This document shows, one piece after another, positions 51,618 through 61,194 of a stretch of 64,000 nt of DNA (the first letter of the stretch is position 1; the number at the start of each line of letters is the position of its first letter). The notes below the pieces were generated by a model. That model made no database searches and was not told the DNA's origin. It worked only from the letters and a program-made list of their open reading frames with translations. The DNA lies in the NCBI GenBank assembly GCA_023426145.1, contig JAFABG010000034.1:1-64000 (forward strand). Direction: 5' to 3'. The position numbers and the translations under genes were made by a program. This DNA is from Bacteroidota bacterium. Lineage in GTDB: Bacteria > Bacteroidota > Bacteroidia > Bacteroidales > Bacteroidaceae.

Positions 51618-53609
51618 TTATAGTGGAAGGTATTCCACGAAGGCTTCCATGGCTTCGTAAGATGCCAGTCCTAACTCATCGTATAAGGCTGCTGAAGCCC
51701 GATTTCGGTCTTCACTACGTTGCCAGAACAGACGTTCGTCATTGCCTAGGAACGGAGCACTTTCCATTTGCGATTGATGCTTCAGGATTGAATTACGTTT
51801 TGCACGAAGTTCTTCTGGGCTAATAGGTACAGCCATTTCAATATTTTCAATTTCCCATTCTGCCCATGCACCGCGATACATCCAGATGCGGCAGTCTTTG
51901 AGCCATTTAGCTCCTTCTTCTTTTTCAAGGTCAATGGCAGCAAAAACAGCGTCGGTACATACACGGTGTGTTCCGTGAGGATCGGCAAGATCTCCAGCCA
52001 CAAAAATTTGGTGAGGCTTTACTTCACGTAGCAGAGCACGAACGATTTCTACATCAGCTTCACTAATCGGATTTTTCTGTATTTTACCTGTCTCATAGAA
52101 GGGTAAATCTAAGAAATGTACTCGATCTAATGGAATATTATTATATGAAGAAGCTGTACGGGCTTCACCTCTACGAATCAAGCCTTTGATAGTAAGGATG
52201 TCGCGACTGTCCATATCTCCATCTTTTTTATCCTTCAGGAACTGACGTATTTCAGCATACTTTTCGCTAATTACCAAGTCTTCACTGTTGTTAAAGATTT
52301 GATTGAAACCATTGATGAAGTGCAAAAAGCGAACGACTTCTTCATCACCCACTGCAATGTTTCCAGAAGTTTCGTAAGCAACATGAACTTCATGCTTTTG
52401 CTCAACTAAGCGACGCAATGTTCCTCCCATAGAAATCACATCATCATCGGGATGGGGAGAAAAGATAACTACACGTTTCGGGTAAGGTTTTGCACGTTCA
52501 GGGCGGTAAGTATCGTCTGCATTAGGCTTTCCACCAGGCCATCCTGTGATTGTGTGTTGCAAATCATTGAAGATCTTGATATTCACATTGTAGGCAGAAC
52601 CGTATAAAGCCAAAAGCTCGCTTAGTCCATTTTCGTTATAGTCCTTGTTTGTAAGCTTCAGAATGGGTTTACCCGTCAACTGACACAGCCAAACAATGGC
52701 ACTTCGGATTAATTTGTCGTTCCACTCACAAGAAGTTACTAACCAAGGACGGTGTATACGCGTCAGGTTCATAGCCGCTGAAAGATCAATAGCTACATGG
52801 GCATTGTTATGAGTTTGCAAAAAGGATGCAGGGATTGTGTCGGTGATTGAGCCTTCAACACACTCCTTAATCATTGCTGCCTTATTCTCTCCCCATGCCA
52901 ATAAATAAACTTTCTTGGCTCCTAGAATGGTAGAAACTCCCATGGTTATAGAACTGATTGGAGTATTCTCTGTTGTTCCGAAAATTTTGGATGCTTCATT
53001 ACGTGATGCATTATCTAATAAGATAAGGCGCGTGGTAGAATTCAAACGGGACCCCGGTTCGTTAAAAGCAATGTTTCCAACTCGGCCTATACCCAATAGT
53101 GCAACATCAATCCCTCCGAAGCTTTCAATGCGTTGTTCATACAGGCGGCAATACTCAAAGATTGTATCTTTAGCAATAGAACCATCTGGAGTGAAAACAT
53201 TCTGGCTGTCAATATCAACATGATTCAATAACATCTCTTTCAAGGCATTGAAATTACTGTTAATGGCATCAGAAGACAAGGGATAGTATTCATACATGTT
53301 GAATACAATAACATTGCGAAAGCTGAGTCCTTCTTCCTTGTGCATGCGTATTAATTCAGCATACACATGGCTAGGAGAGTTTCCTCCTGCTAGTGCTAAA
53401 ACACAAAACCGTCCAGCTTTTTGCTTTTCTCTGATGGTTTGTGCTATTTCACAAGCAATGTGGTTGGCACCCTCTTCGACAGACTCATAAATGTCTGTGG
53501 GGATTTTTTCGAGTCTGGTCAAGACTGATTTTTCAAATGCATTCTCCGGTCTGTAGTATTTGGGGGAGACCCTGTGGAGAGTGATTTGAGAACTAAGATT
53601 TGTTTTCAT
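51618..53609 (-). CDS. NagB-like domain (catalytic residues lost) fused to PIG-L deacetylase
   Basis: A 663-residue fusion. Residues about 40-290 resemble glucosamine-6-phosphate deaminase, but three of the four E. coli catalytic residues are replaced: Asp72 by Tyr106 (FNMYEYYPL), Asp141 by Val177 and His143 by Asn179 (GIGRVGNIAFNEP). Only Glu148 is kept, as Glu184. Residues about 375-600 form an LmbE/PIG-L deacetylase with intact zinc motifs HPDDD (386-390) and DPHGTH (543-548). The protein probably deacetylates an amino sugar, using the NagB-like domain for binding only. I choose the ATG at 53609, as the upstream extension is not conserved-looking. Confidence 0.85.
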   Translation of the reverse strand: MKTNLSSQITLHRVSPKYYRPENAFEKSVLTRLEKIPTDIYESVEEGANHIACEIAQTIREKQKAGRFCVLALAGGNSPSHVYAELIRMHKEEGLSFRNVIVFNMYEYYPLSSDAINSNFNALKEMLLNHVDIDSQNVFTPDGSIAKDTIFEYCRLYEQRIESFGGIDVALLGIGRVGNIAFNEPGSRLNSTTRLILLDNASRNEASKIFGTTENTPISSITMGVSTILGAKKVYLLAWGENKAAMIKECVEGSITDTIPASFLQTHNNAHVAIDLSAAMNLTRIHRPWLVTSCEWNDKLIRSAIVWLCQLTGKPILKLTNKDYNENGLSELLALYGSAYNVNIKIFNDLQHTITGWPGGKPNADDTYRPERAKPYPKRVVIFSPHPDDDVISMGGTLRRLVEQKHEVHVAYETSGNIAVGDEEVVRFLHFINGFNQIFNNSEDLVISEKYAEIRQFLKDKKDGDMDSRDILTIKGLIRRGEARTASSYNNIPLDRVHFLDLPFYETGKIQKNPISEADVEIVRALLREVKPHQIFVAGDLADPHGTHRVCTDAVFAAIDLEKEEGAKWLKDCRIWMYRGAWAEWEIENIEMAVPISPEELRAKRNSILKHQSQMESAPFLGNDERLFWQRSEDRNRASAALYDELGLASYEAMEAFVEYLPL

Positions 53610-53745
53610 AAAGTTGTTAATTAAGTTATGTAAGATTAAAGTACTTACGACTGTATTTTCACGACAAAGATACAAAAGAAGTGCATATAAAGAACTAATT
53701 ACTTCTCGGTATTGTTGTTTAGTTAAATCGTTTTTAACGTTTGTT

Positions 53746-54534
53746 TTACTGCAAATTTATAATCTTAAAATCATCAGTATCTTTCCATGTAGGAAACTTT
53801 TCTCTGAATTGTTGTAGGGCGGGAAGATTGATTGTAGAAGTTGTGAAGCTGTCAGCGTTATCGGGTAGTGATGCTACTTTTTTTCCAAGAGCAGAATAAA
53901 TAGCACTTCCTCCATTATAGTTTAGTTGATAACCGTCTGTGCCAACTCTGTTTACTCCACATACATAGGATTGATTCTCTAATGCTCGTGCGCAAAGAAG
54001 TGTGTCCCAAACTAGGCGGCGAGAGGTCGGCCAATTAGCTACATATATCAATAAGTCATATTCATTTTTTACGTTCCTGCTCCATACAGGAAAACGGAGA
54101 TCGTAACAAATCAGTAGACAAATATTCCAACCTTTATAGGGAATAATTAGGCGCTGATTGCCTGGCGAAAAATGTTCGGGTTCATTACCGATGCCGAATA
54201 GATGGCGTTTATTGTAGTAAAATTCTTCTCCTGTAGGAGTTAAAAAAAAGGCACGGTTGTAAAATTGTCCCTTATCTGTAGCTATATAGCTTCCGCAAAT
54301 GGCTGTCTGATATAGATGAGCCCATTCCTTTAGCGTTGTGATTGTTTCTCCTGAATCAGGCTCAGCAAGAATATGACTTTGCATGCTAAAGCCAGTGGAG
54401 AACATTTCTGGTAAAACAACAATCTCCGTTGTTCCGCAGAGGTTTTGAAGTTTCTCACGGAGCAAACGGAGATTCTCCTGTTTGTTTTCCCAAACAATAT
54501 CTGTTTGCACTATTGAAATACGAATAGAATCCAT
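53746..54534 (-). CDS. Carbon-nitrogen hydrolase, omega-amidase type
   Basis: A 262-residue nitrilase-superfamily enzyme with the catalytic triad: Glu in VVLPEMFSTGF, Lys in YYNKRHLFG and Cys in LLICYDLRFPVW. The FNWxxE-style end and PTSRRLVWDTLLCARALENQ are typical of the omega-amidase/YafV subfamily, which clears keto-glutaramate and keto-succinamate. It lies downstream of a promoterless-looking gap after a terminator, so its promoter is not resolved. Confidence 0.88.
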   Translation of the reverse strand: MDSIRISIVQTDIVWENKQENLRLLREKLQNLCGTTEIVVLPEMFSTGFSMQSHILAEPDSGETITTLKEWAHLYQTAICGSYIATDKGQFYNRAFFLTPTGEEFYYNKRHLFGIGNEPEHFSPGNQRLIIPYKGWNICLLICYDLRFPVWSRNVKNEYDLLIYVANWPTSRRLVWDTLLCARALENQSYVCGVNRVGTDGYQLNYNGGSAIYSALGKKVASLPDNADSFTTSTINLPALQQFREKFPTWKDTDDFKIINLQ

Positions 54535-54550
54535 AATGCGTTTTTTAGAT

Positions 54551-54626
54551 AAAAAATGATAGGTAATAAATAATAGGGGGCTAAACTTTTGATCAAGCTA
54601 AACTACCTTTATTATTTATTACCTAT
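54551..54626 (-). terminator. Terminator of the second acyltransferase operon
   Basis: ATAGGTAATAAATAAT at 54559-54574 pairs perfectly with ATTATTTATTACCTAT at 54611-54626. On the minus strand a T-run follows (plus-strand AAAAAA before 54558). Confidence 0.75.
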
Positions 54627-54640
54627 TTTAATTGTTATGC

Positions 54641-55195
54641 TTATAGTTCTCCAAGAGCAAAATTCTCAGGATGCTTTCCTTTAAAATCTTTGAAGTACAA
54701 TTTGATTTCTCGCATATCTTTTGCTAGATCACCCGAAGGCATAATAGCTTTAGTAGAAGAAATCGTTTTTGTGCTGTAATCAATTCCAATAAGAACAATA
54801 GGCACTTGGGCTTTAGAAGCTATATAGTAAAAACCTTTTTTCCAGTTTGGGTTGGGTTTTCGAGTCCCTTCTGGTGTAATAGCCAAATGAAACTTTTTGC
54901 AATTGGCAAAATGGTGAACCATTTGGTCAACTAAGGAAGTTTTCCGTCCACGGTCAACTGGGATTCCACCTACCATCTTAAAAAGAATTCCCAATGGAAA
55001 AAAGAACCATTCTTTTTTCATCATGAAACTAGTTTTTCTACCAAGTGCTCCATAAAAAAGTTTCCCGATAAATAAGTCAAGGTTCGTGGTATGTGGAGCA
55101 GCACATACTACACATTTATCATAATTGGGAACCGTTACGTTAGTTTTCCAACCTAAAAGGCGGTAATAAATAAAGCTATAAATGGCTTTTCTCAT
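54641..55195 (-). CDS. Short PlsC-type acyltransferase
   Basis: A 184-residue acyltransferase with the motif APHTTNLD (HxxxxD) near the start and ITPEGTRKPN, followed by WKKGFYYIASKAQVPI. It is shorter than usual PlsC, with no obvious membrane anchor apart from the first 20 residues. It starts eight bases after the upstream small gene, so the two are probably cotranscribed. Confidence 0.88.
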   Translation of the reverse strand: MRKAIYSFIYYRLLGWKTNVTVPNYDKCVVCAAPHTTNLDLFIGKLFYGALGRKTSFMMKKEWFFFPLGILFKMVGGIPVDRGRKTSLVDQMVHHFANCKKFHLAITPEGTRKPNPNWKKGFYYIASKAQVPIVLIGIDYSTKTISSTKAIMPSGDLAKDMREIKLYFKDFKGKHPENFALGEL

Positions 55196-55203
55196 TCTGA
55201 TTA

Positions 55204-55473
55204 TTAATTCAATTTTCCAATAGCATCAATAATCTCGTTAACTTTCGCATTGAAGTCCACACGGAACTTTTTATAAAATCCTTTTACATTACCTGGCTCA
55301 GTATGGCTGATGCGGCTGATGAATTCATCTTGCATGCAAAGAACTTCAGTCATTAGCTCATCTGCTTTAGTCTTGTCAGTTCCAGGAATAAACATGCTAT
55401 TTACCAAACACTCTGTGAACAACTCTCCAGCGATATAGTTTACGTTCTTTTTTAAATCTCTTCTACTTGACAT
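55204..55473 (-). CDS. Small helical protein of unknown function
   Basis: An 89-residue, charged, all-helical protein beginning MSSRRDLKKNVNYIAGEL. I do not recognise the family, but its composition resembles small conserved cytoplasmic proteins of Bacteroidota. An ATG at 55527 is unlikely, as TATCTTTA at about 55515-55522 resembles a -7 element between the two starts. It precedes the acyltransferase gene by eight bases. Confidence 0.6.
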   Translation of the reverse strand: MSSRRDLKKNVNYIAGELFTECLVNSMFIPGTDKTKADELMTEVLCMQDEFISRISHTEPGNVKGFYKKFRVDFNAKVNEIIDAIGKLN

Positions 55474-55579
55474 AATCTTTACGTTTAGTGGTGAATAATA
55501 AAAAATACTCGGGGTAAAGATAGGCACTTTCTTTTATTCTAGCGAATAAATGAAGTGAAAACTTGTTGGCCCATATATG

Positions 55580-55625
55580 ATTCAAGCTTGTCTATATTCT
55601 ATAAATAATATAAACAAGCTTGAAT
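55580..55625. other. Hairpin between the alcohol dehydrogenase gene and a small gene
   Basis: ATTCAAGCTTGT at 55580-55591 pairs perfectly with ACAAGCTTGAAT at 55614-55625, with more AT pairing inside. It lies downstream of the alcohol dehydrogenase gene and upstream of nothing in the same direction, but the tails lack a clean T-run, so terminator function is unproven. Confidence 0.45.
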
Positions 55626-55662
55626 TTAAGTCTGAAATGTTGCTTTTTATTGGAGAAACTAT

Positions 55663-56829
55663 TTATTCATTAAGAATCTGTAGAATCTCTTCGAATGTAA
55701 GCTTACGATATCCACCTTCAAGAATAATGCTACCTTTAGCGATACCTTCTATCATATCTTTATCAGCACCTAATTCTTTAGTAGTTACCGGTAATCCAGT
55801 TGCTAACATCCAATCCTTCAAAGCAGCAAGACCTTCTTGAGCTATCTGAATATCTGTTTTACCTTCTGGACTGATATTCCATACGTTTTCAGCAAACCTC
55901 TTGAATTTGGGTAGTCCATCATTCATTACTAGTCTGTAGTAGGGGAGTGATACAGCAGCTAATGCAAATCCGTGTGGCGCATGAGTATACGCACCTACTG
56001 AATGTCCAATCATGTGAACTTCCCAGTCTTGTTTCTTTCCTGCACCGATAAGTGTATTTAAAGCCCAAGTAGCTGTCCACATAATATTTGAGCGAGCTTC
56101 GTAATCTTGAGGATCTTGTATTGCTTTACGAGAAGCAACAATTAATCCGCGCATCAAACCTTCTGAAAGGTAGTCGGATGTATTATCATCTTCTCCAGAG
56201 AAGTATTGTTCCATGATATGCGACATGATATCGAATATACCAGCTCTCATTTGATCTTCAGGAACGGATAGTGTGAACTTGGGGTTAAGTATGGAGAACT
56301 TTGGCATCAAACGTTCGTCGAAAACATGTCCTACTTTAAATGTGTTTTTAACGTCCGTAATCACCGAACCTCCATTCATCTCTGAACCTGTACCAGCCAT
56401 CGTGAGTACACATCCTACAGGAACAATCTTTTGGTCGGCTGCAGGATCTTGTTGATGAAGATAAAACGTTTCCCAAGGATCACCATCATAGTAGACTGAT
56501 GCAGCTACACCTTTAGAGTAATCACAGACAGAACCACCACCTACAGCAAGAATTAAATCTACCTCATTTTCTTTGGCAATTTTTATTCCTTCAATAAGTT
56601 TCTCAAGAGTTGGATTAGTCATTACACCAGGGTTTTCTACTACTTTTTTCCCTGCTTCTTTTAGAACCGCAATGACTTCATCATAAATTCCATTACGCTT
56701 TATACTTCCCCCTCCGTAATTGAGCATTACAGTTGAACCATAATTCTTTAGTTCATCTTTTAAGAACTTCAAAGAGTCATCTCCGAAATATAACCTTGTA
56801 GGGTTATAATAACTAAAATTTCCTATCAT
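55663..56829 (-). CDS. Iron-containing alcohol dehydrogenase (YqhD/BDH type)
   Basis: A 388-residue group III alcohol dehydrogenase. The nucleotide-binding GGGSVCDYSKG is visible near residue 95, and iron ligands are in FDIMSHIMEQYFSG and GHSVGAYTHAPHG. The N-terminal LNYGGGSIKRNGIYDEV is typical of NADPH-dependent butanol dehydrogenases. It probably reduces short-chain or toxic aldehydes. It follows the CMD-cupin gene by 14 bases and is probably under the divergent AraC regulator. Confidence 0.92.
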   Translation of the reverse strand: MIGNFSYYNPTRLYFGDDSLKFLKDELKNYGSTVMLNYGGGSIKRNGIYDEVIAVLKEAGKKVVENPGVMTNPTLEKLIEGIKIAKENEVDLILAVGGGSVCDYSKGVAASVYYDGDPWETFYLHQQDPAADQKIVPVGCVLTMAGTGSEMNGGSVITDVKNTFKVGHVFDERLMPKFSILNPKFTLSVPEDQMRAGIFDIMSHIMEQYFSGEDDNTSDYLSEGLMRGLIVASRKAIQDPQDYEARSNIMWTATWALNTLIGAGKKQDWEVHMIGHSVGAYTHAPHGFALAAVSLPYYRLVMNDGLPKFKRFAENVWNISPEGKTDIQIAQEGLAALKDWMLATGLPVTTKELGADKDMIEGIAKGSIILEGGYRKLTFEEILQILNE

Positions 56830-56843
56830 ATATTCTTTTTTAT

Positions 56844-57947
56844 TTATTTAAGTTTATCATATACTTCATCAGACACAGGTTCAAGCCATTCGTTGCTCGC
56901 ACCTTCACCAACTTTAGTGTTATATGTTAGATGCTGAAACCAACTGTCTTTTGCAGCTCCATGCCAATGTTTAACTTCAGCAGGGATAGCAATTACGCTG
57001 CCTGGTGTCATTTCAACAGGTTCTTTCCCTTCTTCTTGATACCATCCACGTCCACTAACACAAATAAGTACCTGTACGCAGTCATGATGGATGTGCCAGT
57101 TGTTTCGGCAACGGGGTTCAAATGTTACATTTACAGGTCCGCCATTTTGTACATCTAAAGGAGCAAGATAACTGTCTCCAATGAAATATTGAGCATATGC
57201 TGTGTTTAACTGTCCTTTAGGCCATACGTTAAAGTCAACAGGCATAACTTCATTAAATGCTTCTTTCTTGATCGTAGCGATTGCTTTTCGTAAGCGGAAA
57301 GCTTCAGCAGAACCGATTTTTGTGTTCAGCACTTCCGGCATTTGTTCTAATTCAGCCATCTTTACTCCCATGTTGAGTGCTCCTCCTACGTGAGAAATTA
57401 ATTGTGGTTCGCAACCTTCAAGAGCTGAGATTGCACTAACAGTTACGATTTCACGATCAGATTCAGAAAGAACGTCGCTAGCAAATATATCTCCGAATAG
57501 GTGAGCTTTTAAATAATAATCTGTACGTGGAGCAAATTCATAATTAAATGGCTTTCCACCAGTTAATTTGGTCTGTACTTCTGTACCTGTTTTTAAAGCT
57601 TCGAAATCTTTAGGCAAAACAAAGTCTTTTCCCATTTCTGTAGCTTTGCTTGTTGCACTTCTTTCAGAAACAACTTGTTGCAGTGTTCCCAATGCGTTTA
57701 ATGAGCGTGGGAATCCGGTATAAGCATAAAGTTGCGATAAAGCTTCCTTGATTTCATTAACCGTTACTCCATTATCTAGACCTATATTTATGGCTTTTTT
57801 AAGGTTTGCCAAATCACCTTTAGCCTCTAATGCTGAAATTTCAACAAGGCTCTTTTGTCTATTGGTTAGTTCCATTTTATTTTGGGATTTTAATGTACCT
57901 GCCGATGTTATAAACACGATACATATGAAAATTGTTTTTATGTCCAT
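56844..57947 (-). CDS. Exported carboxymuconolactone decarboxylase-like protein with cupin domain
   Basis: A 367-residue fusion with a signal peptide (MDIKTIFICIVFITSAGTLK), two AhpD/CMD-type repeats (about 25-95 and 140-220) and a C-terminal cupin (about 255-345, NNWHIHHDCVQVLICVSG). The AhpD redox motif CxxC is not present: the second repeat has CEPQLISH, with the second Cys replaced by Gln, so a peroxidase role is doubtful. It is the first gene of a two-gene operon with the alcohol dehydrogenase and divergent from an AraC regulator. Confidence 0.82.
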   Translation of the reverse strand: MDIKTIFICIVFITSAGTLKSQNKMELTNRQKSLVEISALEAKGDLANLKKAINIGLDNGVTVNEIKEALSQLYAYTGFPRSLNALGTLQQVVSERSATSKATEMGKDFVLPKDFEALKTGTEVQTKLTGGKPFNYEFAPRTDYYLKAHLFGDIFASDVLSESDREIVTVSAISALEGCEPQLISHVGGALNMGVKMAELEQMPEVLNTKIGSAEAFRLRKAIATIKKEAFNEVMPVDFNVWPKGQLNTAYAQYFIGDSYLAPLDVQNGGPVNVTFEPRCRNNWHIHHDCVQVLICVSGRGWYQEEGKEPVEMTPGSVIAIPAEVKHWHGAAKDSWFQHLTYNTKVGEGASNEWLEPVSDEVYDKLK

Positions 57948-58061
57948 AGTTCTTTTCTATACCATTTCATCAAAATATTCTTTGAATGCAAAATTACACT
58001 AATAATGAGAAGGATGCATTCTGAAAAATTGCAATTAAATGTAGATTCTCGGAACTGATTG

Positions 58062-58091
58062 TTTGATTTGACTCATTTTTTAATATATTTG
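58062..58091 (+). promoter_or_regulatory. Promoter of the AraC regulator gene
   Basis: TTTG at 58062-58065 and TATATTTG at 58084-58091 with 18 bases between them match both elements, slightly short. The divergent gene has TAATTTTG (57996 to 57989) as a possible -7 element. Both lie in the 163-base gap. Confidence 0.6.
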
Positions 58092-58110
58092 TTTTGTAAA
58101 TAAGAAAAAT

Positions 58111-58941
58111 ATGAAGAGAAAGCTTGCTACAAAAGAAACTCCGGTCTTAATTCTCAATGGAGTTTTTCCAGAATATACGAAAGAGGGTATAGCTGTTGAT
58201 TGTGGCCATATCATCCTTGTGCGTAAAGGTACAGCTACCCTAAAAATTAATTTCCGGGAGGTGTTTCAATCTGATAATGTAGTAGCGATACTTTTTCCTG
58301 GTGATGTTGTGATGGTAGAGAATGTCAGTTCAGATTTTGAGTTAGAATATTTAGTATATACAGAAGAAATACTAAACTATATATTTATAGAATTAAAATC
58401 TTTATCCATAGCTGTTTTTAAGGAATACAGCCATAATTCATCTCTGGAAATAGCTCGGCTTGTAGATAGCTTATTTGCGATTGTTGAGGCTTCTACTAAA
58501 TTCGGAACAATCAGCGATACACGTAAAATAGCGATTTATCAATTATGTGGCTTTTTCACAGCTTATCATGCCTTCTTGGTGAATCGAGGACTTGCTACTG
58601 GGCATTATACTTCTCGTTCTAAAGAGTTATTTGCTAAATTTATGCAGTTACTTCATGAAAATTATAGAGAATCGCGGAATGTATTATATTACGCAGATGC
58701 AATGAATGTGACAACACGTTATCTTTCTAAAATCATAGTAGAATGTACTGGTTCTTCAGCTAAGAATGTCATTGATGAATATGTCCTTATGCAAATCAAA
58801 TCAGTTCTGCAAAATTCAGATATACTAATCAGTGAAATTTCATGGGCTTTTAATTTTTCCAACTTTTCGTTTTTCACAGACTACTTTAAGAGGCATACGG
58901 GTTTAACCCCAAATGCTTATCGCAAAAAGTATGCAATCTAG
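58111..58941 (+). CDS. AraC family transcriptional regulator
   Basis: A 276-residue regulator. The N-terminal part has a cupin-like beta pattern, and the C-terminal 100 residues have two helix-turn-helix motifs (YYADAMNVTTRYLSKIIVECTG and ISEISWAFNFSNFSFFTDYFKRHTG) ending in LTPNAYRK, the AraC signature. It is divergent from the CMD-cupin/alcohol dehydrogenase operon and likely controls it. The ligand is unknown. Confidence 0.92.
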   Translation: MKRKLATKETPVLILNGVFPEYTKEGIAVDCGHIILVRKGTATLKINFREVFQSDNVVAILFPGDVVMVENVSSDFELEYLVYTEEILNYIFIELKSLSIAVFKEYSHNSSLEIARLVDSLFAIVEASTKFGTISDTRKIAIYQLCGFFTAYHAFLVNRGLATGHYTSRSKELFAKFMQLLHENYRESRNVLYYADAMNVTTRYLSKIIVECTGSSAKNVIDEYVLMQIKSVLQNSDILISEISWAFNFSNFSFFTDYFKRHTGLTPNAYRKKYAI

Positions 58942-58977
58942 GTGATTTATGTGAATGTGTTTAAAATTATTTTTTTA

Positions 58978-61194
58978 TTAGAAATAATAGCCTAAGTTGA
59001 CATAGCAACTTCCTTTATCAGTTTGATTAGAATATCCAAATGTTATTTCTAATGGTCCAAATATGCTGTCCATACCGTAGCCTGCACTTATTCCATAGAG
59101 TTGTCTGCCTTTTAGTATTTCGAAGAAGTGACTATCATTGAGTCCGTAACTACCCGTCAGAGTTAGATAATGAATAGTCCCCATTCGTTGTCGAAGTTTG
59201 ACTGAAGCAATCATTATCGAATTATCCATTAATTCCATATTGTTTACTCCAGCAAAAGGGAGTTGTTGCGAAAGATAAAGTCCGAATACTTCTCCACCAA
59301 TGGCATTTTGCAAGGGATAGGATATATCTTTTCCAATAAGAACACGCCCATAGATCGATGGAATAACGGAAAAGCGTCTAGTAATGGGAACCACTCTAGA
59401 CCATGAACCGCTTAATGCAGAGAAAGGAGAATGGTCATTATATTGCGCCATATTGTCTGTATAGAGAGAATAGGCTATTTTGAACTCAGTTCCTTTGGAT
59501 GGGAAGTATCCTTTGTTGAATGTACTGTAATGCACTTGGGCGTAATAACTAAGTAAGTGTTCAGATTCTACTTCAAGATCAATGAGTTCAGGATTTTTTA
59601 AGAGCAAGTCTTTATATTTATAGTATTCAAAACGCAGTCCGAGTCCGAATCGAAGATTTTTATACCAAACATCCGAGAAACCGAACTCAGCTAAATGATA
59701 GTCATAAGTCGCATTATAGGCTCTATTGCCTTTATCATATATGTTAATATCGTTGTATTGGAACATATAAGAAAAGTTGAAATTGCGTTGCCTCATGGGT
59801 TCGAGTATATAATCAACACGTGCGGTATATCGCTTCCCTAATCTGCCAGTTAAAGAAATTTGAGAAGGAATATGCGTTTTCAAATCAGCGGTGGCATTGA
59901 TGAGTAGAGAAGCAATCTCTTCCGAATCAAATCGGATGCCTAAGTTTATTCTTTTCTCATATTTCTCTTCTAAGAAGAAAGTTAAATGGTATCCATTGGG
60001 ACTATCAGTGAGCGTATAGCTGGCGCTCGAATAAGATTGGCTACCTCGCAATTGATATACCGCTTGCTCTATTTGTTGAGTAGATATCTGGCTATTCTCT
60101 TTCAGATTACATTTTTTCATTAGCCATTTTTTATCATTTTCTTCAACCCCAGAGAATGAAATGTCGGTTACATAAATTGTTCGTGATTGTGATAGCGTAG
60201 AGAAAGGGCCATGCTTCTTAGGTTGATAATGATCAGATATGCCTATCTTCTTTTTTAGATCAATCAGCGAAGCCCATTGCGAACGAGCAGCTTGTTCGCC
60301 TCTTTGCATGAGCGAATCGATAGCAGCAGGTGAGAAGCTAGCTGAAGAATAGCCATCAACATTCACTCGTATGTAAGTGTCTGTGAGGCTTACATTCTTT
60401 TCGTGATTAGATTGACAAGTCAAATCCACAATTTGACCTAAAATATCAGGAGCACTATTCAGTTTATCAGCTCCTTTTAATGCATTCTGAACATCTACGC
60501 CAATAATAATGTCGGCTCCCATTGCTTTGGCCACATCTGCTGGATAATTATTGATAATGCCTCCATCTACTAATACCATGCTGTCTTTTCGTACTGGAGT
60601 AAATACTCCTGGAATAGCCATACTTGCACGCATGGCCGTTGATAGTACACCGTTGTGGAATACAATTTGGTCTCCGTTAACCACGTTGGCCGAAACGCAT
60701 GCAAAAGGTATGGGTAGTTTGTTAAAATCAATCGAGTCATGATAACCAACAGTCAACTCTGAAAATAGATTTGCGAGATTTTGTCCTTTGATGAATCCTC
60801 CGGATACAGCTTCTTTAGGGTTTTTAGTAAAAGGGGCAGATATGAGGTATTTTGATGAACGCTCGCGTTGTGTAAGAGACATTTCGCTACGTTTAATACG
60901 GTCACTTAAGAGGAAGGTCCAATCTTGCTTGCGTACCATGCTGTCTAACTGCTCAGGAGTGTAACCTATAGCATATAATCCACCTACAATAGATCCCATA
61001 CTAGTACCTACGATATAATCAATAGGGATTCCAGCTTCTTCAATAACTTTTAAAGCTTTGATATGAGCAACTCCTTTAGCACCTCCGCCACTAAGAACTA
61101 CGCCAACTTTTTTGCGATTATTTTGGGCATAAGCAGAATAGGGAAGGATGAAGCATATACATAAAATGAGGGTTGTAAGAGTTGACTTTTTCAT
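58978..61194 (-). CDS. Patatin-like phospholipase with outer-membrane barrel
   Basis: A 738-residue exported protein. Signal peptide (about 1-23), then a patatin domain (about 30-220) with oxyanion loop GGGAKG, nucleophile Ser65 in GTSMG and the DGG motif in VLVDGGIINNYP. A POTRA-like segment (about 330-410) and a C-terminal Omp85/BamA-type barrel (about 415-738) ending in an aromatic residue follow. The layout matches PlpD-type autotransporters, which deliver a lipase to the surface. TACATTTG (61238 to 61231) is the -7 element. Confidence 0.9.
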   Translation of the reverse strand: MKKSTLTTLILCICFILPYSAYAQNNRKKVGVVLSGGGAKGVAHIKALKVIEEAGIPIDYIVGTSMGSIVGGLYAIGYTPEQLDSMVRKQDWTFLLSDRIKRSEMSLTQRERSSKYLISAPFTKNPKEAVSGGFIKGQNLANLFSELTVGYHDSIDFNKLPIPFACVSANVVNGDQIVFHNGVLSTAMRASMAIPGVFTPVRKDSMVLVDGGIINNYPADVAKAMGADIIIGVDVQNALKGADKLNSAPDILGQIVDLTCQSNHEKNVSLTDTYIRVNVDGYSSASFSPAAIDSLMQRGEQAARSQWASLIDLKKKIGISDHYQPKKHGPFSTLSQSRTIYVTDISFSGVEENDKKWLMKKCNLKENSQISTQQIEQAVYQLRGSQSYSSASYTLTDSPNGYHLTFFLEEKYEKRINLGIRFDSEEIASLLINATADLKTHIPSQISLTGRLGKRYTARVDYILEPMRQRNFNFSYMFQYNDINIYDKGNRAYNATYDYHLAEFGFSDVWYKNLRFGLGLRFEYYKYKDLLLKNPELIDLEVESEHLLSYYAQVHYSTFNKGYFPSKGTEFKIAYSLYTDNMAQYNDHSPFSALSGSWSRVVPITRRFSVIPSIYGRVLIGKDISYPLQNAIGGEVFGLYLSQQLPFAGVNNMELMDNSIMIASVKLRQRMGTIHYLTLTGSYGLNDSHFFEILKGRQLYGISAGYGMDSIFGPLEITFGYSNQTDKGSCYVNLGYYF

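Noticed and set aside
55580..55625. Intrinsic terminator after the alcohol dehydrogenase gene.
   Set aside because: The stem is perfect, but neither strand shows a T-run after it. Kept only as a hairpin.
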